Of a stretch of 64,000 bases of DNA, positions 11,078 to 19,774 are shown piece after piece; within the stretch, counting starts at the first letter, position 1; each line of letters starts with the position of its first letter. The stretch is taken from positions 1-64,000 of the forward strand of contig JANWHD010000033.1 of assembly GCA_025450585.1 (NCBI GenBank), given 5' to 3'. Under the pieces are notes generated by a model that was given only the letters and a program-made list of their open reading frames with translations, was not told the DNA's origin and made no database searches. The position numbers were made by a program, and so were the translations under genes. The DNA comes from Solirubrobacterales bacterium (GTDB taxonomy: Bacteria > Actinomycetota > Thermoleophilia > Solirubrobacterales > 70-9).

Positions 11078-11739
11078 TCCGGGTCGCCGTATCCGGCGCC
11101 GCCGGGCGCATGGGACAGGCCGTCTGCGAGGCGGTCGAAGCGGCTGACGACACCGAACTCAGCGGCAGGGCCGACCCGGCCCTCGGCACCGGCCTGGCCG
11201 ACGTACTGGGAGAGGCCGACGTCGTCGTCGACTTCACCACCCCCGACACCGCCCTCGCCAACGCCGAAGCCTGCCTTGCCGCGGGCGTGCACGTGGTGAT
11301 CGGCACCACCGGCTTCGACCTCGACAGGCTCGAGGCCGCCGCCGAGGCTTCGCGGGCCAACTGCTTCGTCGCCCCCAACTTCGCGATCGGCGCCGTGCTG
11401 TTGATGGAGGTGGCGCAAACGATCGCCCCGCACATGCCCGAGTGCGAGATCGTCGAGCTGCACCACGACAAGAAGCTGGACGCCCCGTCCGGGACCGCCA
11501 AGCGCACCGCGGAGCTGATCGACGTGGCCGGTGGCAACGTCCACGAGCCGATCCATTCGGTGCGGCTGCCGGGCCTGGTCGCCCACCAGGAGGTCATCTT
11601 CGGCGGCGAGGGTCAGACCCTCAGCATCCGCCACGACTCGATCGACCGCCGTTCCTTCATGCCCGGCGTGCTGCTTGCGGTGCGCGAGGTCGGGGGGCTG
11701 CCCGATCGCTTCACAGTCGGGTTGGAGAAGCTGCTTTGA
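11074..11739 (+). CDS. dapB: 4-hydroxy-tetrahydrodipicolinate reductase
   Basis: NAD(P)H-dependent reduction in lysine and diaminopimelate synthesis. The Rossmann motif AVSGAAGRMGQAV is at the N-terminus, and the active-site segment ELHHDKKLDAPSGTA contains the catalytic His and Lys residues. At 221 aa it is on the short side for the family (about 245-270). It is translationally coupled to the upstream peptidase (GTGA) and precedes dapA. Confidence 0.95.
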   Translation: MIRVAVSGAAGRMGQAVCEAVEAADDTELSGRADPALGTGLADVLGEADVVVDFTTPDTALANAEACLAAGVHVVIGTTGFDLDRLEAAAEASRANCFVAPNFAIGAVLLMEVAQTIAPHMPECEIVELHHDKKLDAPSGTAKRTAELIDVAGGNVHEPIHSVRLPGLVAHQEVIFGGEGQTLSIRHDSIDRRSFMPGVLLAVREVGGLPDRFTVGLEKLL

Positions 11740-11764
11740 CGGCCTCTCGACCGATCCGCCGCGA

Positions 11765-11770
11765 TACCCT
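11765..11770 (+). promoter_or_regulatory. -10 element of a leaderless dapA promoter
   Basis: TACCCT ends 6 nt before the dapA ATG with no room for a ribosome binding site, so transcription would begin at or next to the start codon. Confidence 0.6.
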
Positions 11771-11776
11771 GGCGCC

Positions 11777-12655
11777 ATGAAGGAGATTCGAGGCGTAATC
11801 ACGGCCATGGCCACCCCGTTCGACGCGGACGGGGCGATGGACGAGGCGGCGGCGCTGAAGCTGGCCACCTATCTGCTCGAGCACGGCTCGCACGGGCTGG
11901 TGATCTCCGGATCGACCGGAGAGGCGCCGACGCTGACCGACGAGGAGGCGCTGCTCCTGGTCCGCGCGATCCGCAAGGAGGTCGGCGACGACGTCCTGCT
12001 CATCTGCGGTACCGGCACCAACTACACGCGGCACTCGATCGAGCTGACACGGGGCGCGGTCGAGGCGGGCGCCGACGCGGCTCTGATCGTCACCCCCTAC
12101 TACAACAAGCCCAATCCGGCCGGGATCCTCGCTCACTTCGAGTCGATCGCCGCCGCCGTCCCCGGCTTCCCCCTGATCGCCTACAACATCCCCTCGCGGG
12201 TCGTGGTCAACGTGCCTCCTGAGCTGCTTGCCGAGCTGGCCAAGATCGACAACGTGGTGGCGGTCAAGCAGGCCAACAACGACGAGCTGCAGCCGATCGA
12301 GGGGCTAGAGATCCTCGCCGGCAACGACGACGTCTTTCTCAAGACACTTGAAATCGGTGGGGCGGGCGGGATCTGCGTCGCTTCGCACCTGGTCGGCCCG
12401 CAGATGCGCGAGATGTGGGACGCGGCCCAGGCCGGAGATCTCGAGCGGGCGCGTGAGATCGACTCCGGCCTGCGCGAGGTCTACGCGGCGATGGGCGTGA
12501 CGACCAACCCGATCCCGGTCAAGGCGGCGCTGGCGATGCTCGGCCTGATCCCCACCGACACCCTCAGGCTTCCCCTCGTGCCCGCCGATGCGGAGCAGCG
12601 AGCGACCGTGAGAGCGGCGCTGGAGAGCGTCGACCTCACCCCGGTGAACTCCTAG
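11777..12655 (+). CDS. dapA: 4-hydroxy-tetrahydrodipicolinate synthase
   Basis: Condenses pyruvate with aspartate semialdehyde, the first dedicated step to diaminopimelate. The start at 11777 gives 292 aa, the normal length; the frame is open further upstream inside dapB, but that part is not DapA-like. Motifs: GSTGEAPTLTDEE at the active site, AYNIPSR, and the Schiff-base lysine in NVVAVKQANND. An internal leaderless-type promoter precedes it, so it can be expressed apart from dapB. Its TAG overlaps the next GTG by one base. Confidence 0.97.
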   Translation: MKEIRGVITAMATPFDADGAMDEAAALKLATYLLEHGSHGLVISGSTGEAPTLTDEEALLLVRAIRKEVGDDVLLICGTGTNYTRHSIELTRGAVEAGADAALIVTPYYNKPNPAGILAHFESIAAAVPGFPLIAYNIPSRVVVNVPPELLAELAKIDNVVAVKQANNDELQPIEGLEILAGNDDVFLKTLEIGGAGGICVASHLVGPQMREMWDAAQAGDLERAREIDSGLREVYAAMGVTTNPIPVKAALAMLGLIPTDTLRLPLVPADAEQRATVRAALESVDLTPVNS

Positions 12656-14319
12656 TGCCCGACCGCAAGCTCCGCGTGCTGCCGCTCGGAGGCCTGGGCG
12701 AGATCGGCAAGAACATGACCGTGGTCGAGTACGACGGACGCATCGTCGTCGTCGACACCGGCCTGATGTTCCCGACCGCCGAGATGCTCGGGATCGACCT
12801 GGTCCTGCCCGACTTCTCCTATCTGCGTGAGCGTGTGGACGATATCGAGGCGATCGTCCTCACCCATGGGCACGAGGACCACGTCGGCGCCCTGCCCTAC
12901 GTGCTGCGCGAGCTCGGCTCGCCTCCGGTGATCTACAGCGGCCTACTGACGATCGGCATGGTCCGCTCCAAGCTCGACGAGCACAAGCTCGGCGACGCGC
13001 CGCTGCAGGATCTGCCGGCGGGGGAGAAGGTAAAGGCCGGGCCCTTCGAGCTGGAGCTGATCCACCTCTCACACTCGATCCCCGACGCCCGCGGCGTCCT
13101 GCTCACGACCGAGCTCGGCTCGGTGCTGATGACCGGCGACTACAAGTTCGACCAGACACCGGTCGACGGCCGCCCCGCCGACATCTCCCGGCTCGCCGAG
13201 ATCGGCAGCGACGGGCTGCTGCTGCTCTGCGGCGACTCCACCAATGCCGACCGGCCCGGGATCGCGCCCTCGGAGTCGAGCGTCGGGCCTGCCCTGCTGG
13301 AGACCTTCTCCGGCTGCGAGGGGCGGATCATCGTCACCTCCTTCGCCTCCAACATCCACCGCGTCCAGCAGGTGATCGACGCCGCGGTGAAGCTCGACCG
13401 CCGGGTGGCGCTGGTCGGCCGCTCGATGCGCAAGAACTTCAACATCGCCTCAAACCTGGGCATCGCCGAGGCGCCGAAGGGCCTCTTCATCCAGCCTCGC
13501 GAGATCGAGAACTTCCCCGACGAGAAGGTCGTCGTGATCTCGACCGGGAGCCAGGGCGAGCCGCTCTCGGCGCTGCGGCGCATGGCCAACAACGACCACC
13601 GTGACGTGGAGCTGCACTCCGGCGACACGGTTGTCTTCTCGGCCACACCGGTTCCCGGGAACGAGCGTGCGGTCAACGAGACGATCGACCGCATCTACGA
13701 GATCGGCGCCACCGTGGTCACTGCTAAGAGCGCGCCGATCCACGCCTCCGGCCACGGCTGGCAGGAGGAGCTGAAGCTAATGATCAACCTGACCAAGCCG
13801 CGCTACGTGCTGCCCGTGCACGGCGACTACCAGCGCCTCCGCCTGCACGCCGAGCTTGCCGAATCAGTGGGAGTCGAGCCCGAGCGCATCTTCCAGGGTC
13901 GTAACGGCCTGCCTCTCGAGATCGACGAGGACGGTGCCCGCTTCGGCGAGGACATCCACACAGGTGTGATCTACGTCGACGGGGTCAACGTCGGCGAGCC
14001 CGACGACGTCGCCCTGCGCGACCGGCGGGAGATCTCGGCCGACGGGATCTTCATCGTCGTCGCGACCATCTCCTCCGAGGACGGCCATGTGATCGCCGAT
14101 CCGGAAGTGCTCTTTCGCGGCGTTGCCTTCCTCGACGAGGCAGACGCCCTCGTCGACGAGCTGAAGGACGTGGTCGAGGACTCGCTCGAGGACGCTGCTT
14201 CGGCGGGAACCCGCGAGCTGCACCTGGTCCAGGAAGACCTGCACGACGCGGTGGCGGGGTTGGTTTACAACAAGCTGAAGCGGCGGCCGATGATCATCCC
14301 CGTGGTCGTCGAGGTCTGA
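12655..14319 (+). CDS. rnj: Ribonuclease J
   Basis: Metallo-beta-lactamase/beta-CASP nuclease with 5'-3' exo- and endoribonuclease activity. It has the metal motif LTHGHEDHVGALPYV, the second motif TGDYKFD, the beta-CASP segment (TSFASNIHRVQQVI) and HASGHGWQEELK. At 554 aa it is full length. It starts with GTG overlapping the dapA stop by one base; the dapA-rnj pairing is common in actinobacteria. The gene ends the plus-strand run and faces the histidine kinase gene. Confidence 0.96.
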   Translation: MPDRKLRVLPLGGLGEIGKNMTVVEYDGRIVVVDTGLMFPTAEMLGIDLVLPDFSYLRERVDDIEAIVLTHGHEDHVGALPYVLRELGSPPVIYSGLLTIGMVRSKLDEHKLGDAPLQDLPAGEKVKAGPFELELIHLSHSIPDARGVLLTTELGSVLMTGDYKFDQTPVDGRPADISRLAEIGSDGLLLLCGDSTNADRPGIAPSESSVGPALLETFSGCEGRIIVTSFASNIHRVQQVIDAAVKLDRRVALVGRSMRKNFNIASNLGIAEAPKGLFIQPREIENFPDEKVVVISTGSQGEPLSALRRMANNDHRDVELHSGDTVVFSATPVPGNERAVNETIDRIYEIGATVVTAKSAPIHASGHGWQEELKLMINLTKPRYVLPVHGDYQRLRLHAELAESVGVEPERIFQGRNGLPLEIDEDGARFGEDIHTGVIYVDGVNVGEPDDVALRDRREISADGIFIVVATISSEDGHVIADPEVLFRGVAFLDEADALVDELKDVVEDSLEDAASAGTRELHLVQEDLHDAVAGLVYNKLKRRPMIIPVVVEV

Positions 14320-14333
14320 GGCACTCTTTGACG

Positions 14334-14418
14334 GGCGGGTCCTGTCGCCGCAGGGGACCCACCACCCCCTCCGGTCGCTAAAGCGTCCTCGGGGGCGGTT
14401 CCCCCTACAGCGCCACCC
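14334..14418 (+). repeat. 85-bp dispersed structured repeat, copy R1
   Basis: Matches the reverse complement of 60232-60316 at 80 of 85 positions. The sequence folds as an outer stem (AGGGG...CCCCT core), an inner CCCCC/GGGGG pairing and a CGCT-AA-AGCG tip. Here the outer stem has two C.A mismatches that are paired in copy R2, while one T-A pair of R2 is C-G here. Confidence 0.88.
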
Positions 14419-14447
14419 GCGCGAGAGGCGGTGACCTCTCGCGCGGG
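14416..14447. terminator. 13-bp hairpin downstream of rnj
   Basis: CCCGCGCGAGAGG (14416-14428) pairs perfectly with 14435-14447 across a 6-nt loop (cggtga). There is no T-tract, so it is a candidate intrinsic terminator or RNA-end structure only. Confidence 0.6.
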
Positions 14448-14538
14448 AAGCTGCGGGCAGGAGAGAGCCCGCTCGATGCGATCCGCCGAAGGACGCTGAG
14501 ACTCGGGACGCCCTGGGGCGGAGGGCTTGTAAATCTTT

Positions 14539-14576
14539 GGCCCGCCGAAGACTGTTGGGGAGAGCTTCGGCGGGCC
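14539..14576. terminator. 12-bp hairpin between rnj and the kinase gene
   Basis: GGCCCGCCGAAG (14539-14550) pairs with CTTCGGCGGGCC (14565-14576) across a 14-nt loop. On the plus strand TGTGTGT follows. It lies about 50 nt beyond the minus-strand kinase stop, so it could serve either or both converging genes. Confidence 0.6.
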
Positions 14577-14625
14577 TGTGTGTCTCGTCCAGAACCGAAT
14601 TTAGGTCGGTGGGGTAAAGCGGGGC

Positions 14626-16053
14626 TTAAGCCGGGGTAACTGTTTGCTCAGATTTGGCGAGCGGGAGGCGGACGCGGAAGAGGGCGCCGCCCATCTCCGA
14701 CTCCGCGACCTCGACCGAGCCCCCGTGCGAGGCGGCCACGGCGGCGACAATTGCCAGGCCGAGCCCGCTTCCCGCGCCGACGGCGGTGTCGGCCGGGCCC
14801 TCGCCGCGGACGAAGCGATCGAAGATCTGCTCGCGCAGTTCGGCTGGGACGCCCGGACCGTCGTCGGAGACCTCGACCACGGCGTCGCCGTCGGCGGCAC
14901 GCAGGCGCAGCTCGATCCGGCTCCCCGCCGGTGTGTGCCGGGCGGCATTGTCGAGCAGGTTGAGAACCATCCGGTGCAGCTCGTCCGGGTTGCCCTCGAC
15001 CGCCAGCGGGACGCCGTTGTCGACGGCCAGGTCATGATCCGTCAGCGTCGGGGCGACCTCGACAGCCGCGTTGCCGGCGACCTCGGCCAGGTCGCAGGGC
15101 CGGTGCTGGCCGACCCGGCCGGCATCGGCACGGGCGAGCAGCAAGAGGTCGGAGACGAGCCGGCTCATCCGCCGCGAGGAGCGCAGCGCCGAGTCGACCA
15201 TCGCCCGCTCCTCGCCGTCGCGTGGCTCACGCAGTGAGACCTCGAGCAGTTCGAGGTTGGCCAGGACGCTGGTCAGGGGCGTGCGCAGCTCGTGCGACGC
15301 GTCGGCGACGAACTCGCGTTGCTTCTTCATCGTCGCCTCGCGCTCGCTGCGGGCCGCGTCGAGGGAGCGCAGCATCTGCTCCAGGGTCCGGGCCAGCTCG
15401 CCCACCTCGTCGTCGACCTGGGGGTCCGGCATGTGGGGGGAGGGGTCGCCGGTGTCGGCGACCTCGCGGGCGGTCGCCGTCAGGGCCGAGATCGGTCGCA
15501 TCGCGCGGGCGGCGATGGCCACGCCGGCGAGGCTGGCGAGAAGCGTGCCACCGATGATCCCGGCGGCGACGAAGAGCCAGAGCCGGTCGACCGTCGAGTC
15601 GACGTGGGCCAGGCTGCGGCCGTACTGCACGTAGCCGGTGACGAGGCCGGTGGTGCCCGTGATCTGGGCGGTGGCCACGCGCATCTGCCCATGGTTGGAG
15701 AGGCCGGGGGAGAGCCGTCCCATGTCGGTGGCGCCGTCGCTCTCTTCCACCAGGTTGCCGTTAAGGTCAAAGACCCTGGCGCTGGCGTTGTCCGGGCGGA
15801 CAAAGTCGTCGAGGCTGGGGCCCCGCTTGTAGGAGATCCTGCCGAGCGGCGTGTAGACGATGCGGAATTCTCCGGCGAGAGCTTGCGCCGCTCCCTGGAC
15901 CTCGCGGTTGAAGTCGTCGCGGACGCGGCTCGTCGTCACCTGGCCGATCACCGCGCCGAAGACCATCAGGATCGCCAGTGTCAGCCCGGCGGAGACGGCG
16001 GCGAGGCGCCACCGAACTGGCCAGCTGCCGGGCTTGCGGAGGAGCCCCCTCAT
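14626..16053 (-). CDS. Sensor histidine kinase, MprB-like
   Basis: Membrane sensor kinase of 475 aa. It has a first membrane segment near residues 17-37 (AVSAGLTLAILMVFGAVIG), an extracytoplasmic region, a second segment near 180-205 (LFVAAGIIGGTLLASLAGVAI), a HAMP domain, HisKA with ASHELRTPLTSV (phospho-acceptor His254) and an HATPase domain with DNAARHTPAG and DDGPGVP. Its ATG directly abuts the response regulator stop, so the two form an operon. The stimulus is not evident; architecture resembles MprB/CutS-type envelope sensors. Confidence 0.93.
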   Translation of the reverse strand: MRGLLRKPGSWPVRWRLAAVSAGLTLAILMVFGAVIGQVTTSRVRDDFNREVQGAAQALAGEFRIVYTPLGRISYKRGPSLDDFVRPDNASARVFDLNGNLVEESDGATDMGRLSPGLSNHGQMRVATAQITGTTGLVTGYVQYGRSLAHVDSTVDRLWLFVAAGIIGGTLLASLAGVAIAARAMRPISALTATAREVADTGDPSPHMPDPQVDDEVGELARTLEQMLRSLDAARSEREATMKKQREFVADASHELRTPLTSVLANLELLEVSLREPRDGEERAMVDSALRSSRRMSRLVSDLLLLARADAGRVGQHRPCDLAEVAGNAAVEVAPTLTDHDLAVDNGVPLAVEGNPDELHRMVLNLLDNAARHTPAGSRIELRLRAADGDAVVEVSDDGPGVPAELREQIFDRFVRGEGPADTAVGAGSGLGLAIVAAVAASHGGSVEVAESEMGGALFRVRLPLAKSEQTVTPA

Positions 16054-16749
16054 CTACCCCTTCAGCACGTAGCCGGCGCCGCGCTTGGTGTGCAGCAGCC
16101 GCGACTCGCCGCCCGCCTCGAGCTTGCGCCGCAGGTTGGAGACGAAGACGTCGATCGTGTTCGTGGCGGCGGTCGGATCGTAGCCCCAGACGTCGTCGAG
16201 CAGGCGCTCGCGCGAGACGACGAGTCGCTCGTTTCGCATCAGATACTCGAGCAGCTCGAACTCCCGGTTGGTCAGCTCTAGCTCGCGCTCGCCGCGCCTG
16301 ACCTCGCGCGTGTCGGGGTTTAGCGTGAGGTTCTCGACGGCGATCGAGGCCGACCCCCGTGGGGGTCGGCGCCGCAGCAGCGCCCTGATGCGGGCCAGTA
16401 GCTCCTGGCGCTCGAAGGGCTTGACGAGGTAGTCGTCGGCACCGCTGTCGAGGCCGTCCACGCGGTCCTCGGTCTCCGCCCGGGCGGTCAGCATCAGGAT
16501 CGGCACGTCGCCGTCGGCCCGCAGGCGGCGGCAGACCTCGATTCCGTCGAGGCGGGGGAGCCCGAGGTCGAGGACGACCAGGTCGGGAGCGAATCCGGAG
16601 GCGACGTCCAGCGCGTCGACGCCATCGGCGGAGGTCCTGACCTCGTAGCCCTCCTGGCGCAGCGAGCGGCGCAGAACGTCGGCGATGTCGGCGTCGTCCT
16701 CCACGACCAGGACGCGGGCGGTGGCGGTCTCGGTGTCGTTGGCAAGCAT
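16054..16749 (-). CDS. OmpR-family response regulator, MprA-like
   Basis: 231-residue regulator: receiver domain with acidic pocket EDD (17-19), phospho-acceptor Asp61 in LVVLDLGLPRLDG and KPF near the end of the domain, then a winged-helix DNA-binding domain (ELTNREFELLEYLMRNERLVVSRERLLDDVWG). It is the first gene of the minus-strand pair with the histidine kinase and is divergent from ftsK. Targets are unknown; no operator repeat is obvious in the 100-bp divergent gap. Confidence 0.94.
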   Translation of the reverse strand: MLANDTETATARVLVVEDDADIADVLRRSLRQEGYEVRTSADGVDALDVASGFAPDLVVLDLGLPRLDGIEVCRRLRADGDVPILMLTARAETEDRVDGLDSGADDYLVKPFERQELLARIRALLRRRPPRGSASIAVENLTLNPDTREVRRGERELELTNREFELLEYLMRNERLVVSRERLLDDVWGYDPTAATNTIDVFVSNLRRKLEAGGESRLLHTKRGAGYVLKG

Positions 16750-16758
16750 CGCTCACCG

Positions 16759-16764
16759 ATGTTA
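16759..16764 (-). promoter_or_regulatory. -10 element for the response regulator gene
   Basis: On the minus strand TAACAT ends 9 nt before the ATG, fitting the leaderless pattern. Confidence 0.45.
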
Positions 16765-16849
16765 GCCCGGTATTGGCCGGGTTCTGTGGGGATTTATCTC
16801 GAATTTAGCCCCGGCAGGGGAGGGGCAGCCCACGTCGAAGCGGGCAGTC

Positions 16850-18991
16850 ATGTTCGTGCGCAAGAAGAAGACCGCTGCCCGCCGGAAACCGAGAGCCAAA
16901 GCGAAAGCTTCGAAGCCGGGGCTGCATTTGCCGCGGGCTTTGGAGCAGCGGCACCTGGACTTGATCGGGCTGGCGCTGATCGCCGCTGGTGTTTATCTGA
17001 GCTTCGTGCTTTTTTTGGGCTGGGATGGCGGGAAGGTCGGGTATGGGGTCGAGACCGGGCTGAGCTACCTGGTGGGGAACGTGGGAGCTCGGATCGCGAC
17101 GGTCTTGATGCTGGTCGTTGGTGGGCTGCTCGTTACCGGCACTTCGATCTCGACGCTGTTCCGGGGAGTCGGGCGAGGGTTGCGGGCCGTGTTCTTGGGG
17201 AGTCGTGGAGTGGCCGACACTGTGGCCAGGACCCGGGATGCCCGGCGTGAGGCCAGGGCCGATGCATTCGAGACGCAGGTGGGGCCGACCGACGTGATGA
17301 GCGCCTACCCGGACGAGGAGGAGATGGAGCCGACGGTTGCTCTCGTGGATGAGCCCGAGGAGGCTGTCGAGGAGCCCGTCACGCAGGACTTCGACCAGGA
17401 GCTGGCTGAGATCGAGGCGGAGGAAGAGGCTGCGGTCGGAGGCGAGGTCTCCGTGCCGGAGCCGGAGCAGGTCGCGCTGACGCCGCAGGGCAACAAGCGC
17501 GGGGTGACGATCTCGGAGGGGATCGACTACCGCCCGCCGCCGGCCAAGGCGCTGGAGCGGGGGAAGGGCGACAAGGGCGTCGATCCGCGAGACCACGAGC
17601 TGGTCGGTCGCAAGCTGGTCGAGACCCTCGGCCACTTCGGGGTCGAGGCGAAGATCGTCGGCATCGTCAGCGGGCCCCACGTCTCGCGCTACGAACTGCG
17701 GCTGGCGCCGGGCACCAAGGTCAAGAAAGTCACCGAGCTCTCCAACGACCTCGCCTACGCGCTCGCCTCCACCGACATCCGCATACTGGCGCCGATTCCC
17801 GGCAAGCAGGCGGTCGGGGTGGAGGTGCCGAACACGCGCCGTCGCATCGTCCGGCTCGGCGACATCTACGCCAGCCGGCCGGAGAAGACCTCTCCGCTCG
17901 TCGCCTGGCTTGGCAAGGGGATCGACGGCAACGCGGTCTGGACCGACCTGGCGAAGATGCCCCACGTGCTCGTCGCCGGCACGACCGGCTCGGGCAAGTC
18001 GGGCTGCGTCAACGCGATCCTCTCCTCGATCCTGATGCAGGCATCGCCCAACGACGTGCGCCTGGTCCTGGTCGACCCCAAGCAGGTCGAGCTCAACCAC
18101 TACGAGAACGTTCCCCACCTGCTGACGCCGGTGGTCACCTCGCCGCGCCTCGCGGCCAACGTGCTGGCCAACTTGATCGGCGAGATGGAGAGCCGCTACG
18201 GGATCATGGGCCAGGCCCGCTGCCGCAACCTCGCCGAGCTCAACCGCGCCCGCGCCAAGGCGGGCGAACCGCCGTTGCCCCACATCCTCTGCGTGATCGA
18301 CGAGCTCGCGGACCTGATGATGGTCTCCCCGGCCGAGGTCGAGGACTCGATCATCCGCCTGGCCCAGAAGTCGCGCGCCACCGGCATCCACCTGGTGCTG
18401 GCCACTCAGCGCCCGTCCACGGACATCATCACCGGCACGATCAAGGTCAACATCCCCGCCCGCATCGCCTTCGCCGTCTCCTCGCAGACCGACTCGCGGG
18501 TCATCCTCGACCAGGGTGGGGCCGAGGCCCTCCTCGGCCAGGGCGACATGCTCTTCCGCGGTGCCGGGACGTCGAAGCTGCAGCGGATCCAGGGGGCCTT
18601 CGTCACCGAGGAGGAGACCGCCCGGATCACCGAGCACTGGGCAAAGCAGGGAGAGCCCGAATTCGAGGAGGAGCTGCTCGAGGTGCACGAGGAGAAGGGG
18701 GTCGAAGCCGAGGGCGACTACGACCCCGACAGCGACGACCTGCTCGACGAGGCGATCCGCGTCGTGGTCGAGACCGAAACCGCTTCGGTCTCGATGATCC
18801 AGCGACGCCTGCGCGTCGGATACACGCGTGCCGGGCGCCTGATCGACATGCTCGAGCGCCGCGGCGTCATCTCCGGCTACGAAGGGTCCAAGCCGCGGCA
18901 GGTCCTGGTCACCCGGGCTGACCTGGCGCGCCTCACCGGCGCTTCGGCCGATCTGTCCGAGCCCGAGCCGTCGGGCGCTCTGCCCGAGTAG
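16850..18991 (+). CDS. ftsK: FtsK/SpoIIIE DNA translocase
   Basis: Septal DNA pump that clears chromosomes during division. N-terminal basic segment, then two membrane helices (LDLIGLALIAAGVYLSFVLF and IATVLMLVVGGLLVTG), fewer than the usual four. An acidic linker is followed by the motor with Walker A AGTTGSGKSGCVNAIL and Walker B LCVIDELADLMM, and a C-terminal gamma winged helix (MIQRRLRVGYTRAGRLIDML). At 713 aa it is compact for the family. The region upstream (16750-16849) is a divergent gap with the response regulator. Confidence 0.96.
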   Translation: MFVRKKKTAARRKPRAKAKASKPGLHLPRALEQRHLDLIGLALIAAGVYLSFVLFLGWDGGKVGYGVETGLSYLVGNVGARIATVLMLVVGGLLVTGTSISTLFRGVGRGLRAVFLGSRGVADTVARTRDARREARADAFETQVGPTDVMSAYPDEEEMEPTVALVDEPEEAVEEPVTQDFDQELAEIEAEEEAAVGGEVSVPEPEQVALTPQGNKRGVTISEGIDYRPPPAKALERGKGDKGVDPRDHELVGRKLVETLGHFGVEAKIVGIVSGPHVSRYELRLAPGTKVKKVTELSNDLAYALASTDIRILAPIPGKQAVGVEVPNTRRRIVRLGDIYASRPEKTSPLVAWLGKGIDGNAVWTDLAKMPHVLVAGTTGSGKSGCVNAILSSILMQASPNDVRLVLVDPKQVELNHYENVPHLLTPVVTSPRLAANVLANLIGEMESRYGIMGQARCRNLAELNRARAKAGEPPLPHILCVIDELADLMMVSPAEVEDSIIRLAQKSRATGIHLVLATQRPSTDIITGTIKVNIPARIAFAVSSQTDSRVILDQGGAEALLGQGDMLFRGAGTSKLQRIQGAFVTEEETARITEHWAKQGEPEFEEELLEVHEEKGVEAEGDYDPDSDDLLDEAIRVVVETETASVSMIQRRLRVGYTRAGRLIDMLERRGVISGYEGSKPRQVLVTRADLARLTGASADLSEPEPSGALPE

Positions 18992-19012
18992 GCGCGGTAG
19001 GACAATGGGAGG

Positions 19013-19774
19013 ATGGAACGCCGCATAGGCGCAATCCTCCGCGAGGCGCGCATGCGCCGTGGGATCGAGCTCTCCGAGGTCGAGGCGGTAACCAGGATCC
19101 GCCCCGGGTACCTGCGGGCGATCGAGGGTGAAGACTGGGGGGCGCTCCCCGGCGGTGTCTACGCGCGCGGCTTCATCCGTACCTACGCAACGTTCCTGGG
19201 CCTGGACGGAAACCGCCTCGCGGCCGAGTACCGCGAGAGCGTCGAAGGCGGGTCGGGTGCCGCGCACGACTTGACCCCCAACGCCGTCCGGCCCTCTCCA
19301 GGCCCGCGGAGTGGGGCGGCCACCCGACTCAGCTGGGTCGCGGTGGCGGGCGTGGTCCTCCTCGGCGCGATCGCGATCGTCGCCCTGCCTGACGGCCATG
19401 ATGGTGACGAAGTCGCCCGGCCACCGGTCGAGGACCGCCCCGCCGCCGCGGCCGGGGAGAGCGAGCCGGTGCCACCGCGGCCGAGCACGATGTCGGTCTC
19501 GGTCAGCCTTGTCGCCGGCGCCGAAGTCTGGATCTGTCTCCTTGACGACGGGGGGCGACCACTGGTCGAGGGCGAGATCCTCGAAGCGGGAGCCGAGGCG
19601 GGCCCCTTCCGGTCCGGTAGCTTCACCGTCTCCTTCGGCAACGGAGAGGTATCGATGCTCGTCGACGGCAAGGAAGCGGAGATCCCAACGACGTCCAGCC
19701 CGATCGGGTACTCGATCGACGCCGAGGGCGAGCTGACCCAGCTCTCCGAAACAGAGCGGCCGACCTGCGTATGA
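19013..19774 (+). CDS. RodZ-like protein: HTH, membrane segment, DUF4115-type domain
   Basis: Cytoskeletal adaptor-like protein of 253 aa. The N-terminal Xre/HTH_25 domain ([48 protein letters not shown]) is followed by a flexible segment, a single membrane helix ([19 protein letters not shown], about 106-124) and an extracytoplasmic beta domain like that of RodZ. A strong ribosome binding site (GGGAGG) abuts the ATG. The ftsK-rodZ-cinA-recA order is common in actinobacteria and other Gram-positives. A role in cell shape is inferred. Confidence 0.86.
   Translation: MERRIGAILREARMRRGIELSEVEAVTRIRPGYLRAIEGEDWGALPGGVYARGFIRTYATFLGLDGNRLAAEYRESVEGGSGAAHDLTPNAVRPSPGPRSGAATRLSWVAVAGVVLLGAIAIVALPDGHDGDEVARPPVEDRPAAAAGESEPVPPRPSTMSVSVSLVAGAEVWICLLDDGGRPLVEGEILEAGAEAGPFRSGSFTVSFGNGEVSMLVDGKEAEIPTTSSPIGYSIDAEGELTQLSETERPTCV

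Larger units (their letters stand above)
14320..14625. other. 306-bp gene-free gap between convergent genes, strongly structured
   Basis: No convincing reading frame. It contains the 85-bp repeat copy R1 and two further perfect hairpins (separate entries), plus about 90 bp (14448-14538) where I see no clear structure. Its position between the ends of rnj and the kinase gene fits a terminator zone, but it is much larger than needed for that. A small RNA transcribed from here cannot be excluded by reading. Confidence 0.6.

Noticed and set aside
14448..14538. Possible riboswitch: GAGAG and GCCGAAGG strings resembling a glycine riboswitch
   Set aside because: The order and the remaining conserved core (CAA, CTCTCAGG, AGGAC) are missing, and no gene on either strand starts downstream.
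19013..19130. The HTH of the RodZ-like gene as a transcription regulator
   Set aside because: HTH plus single membrane helix plus C-terminal beta domain is the RodZ architecture, and the ftsK-cinA-recA setting agrees.
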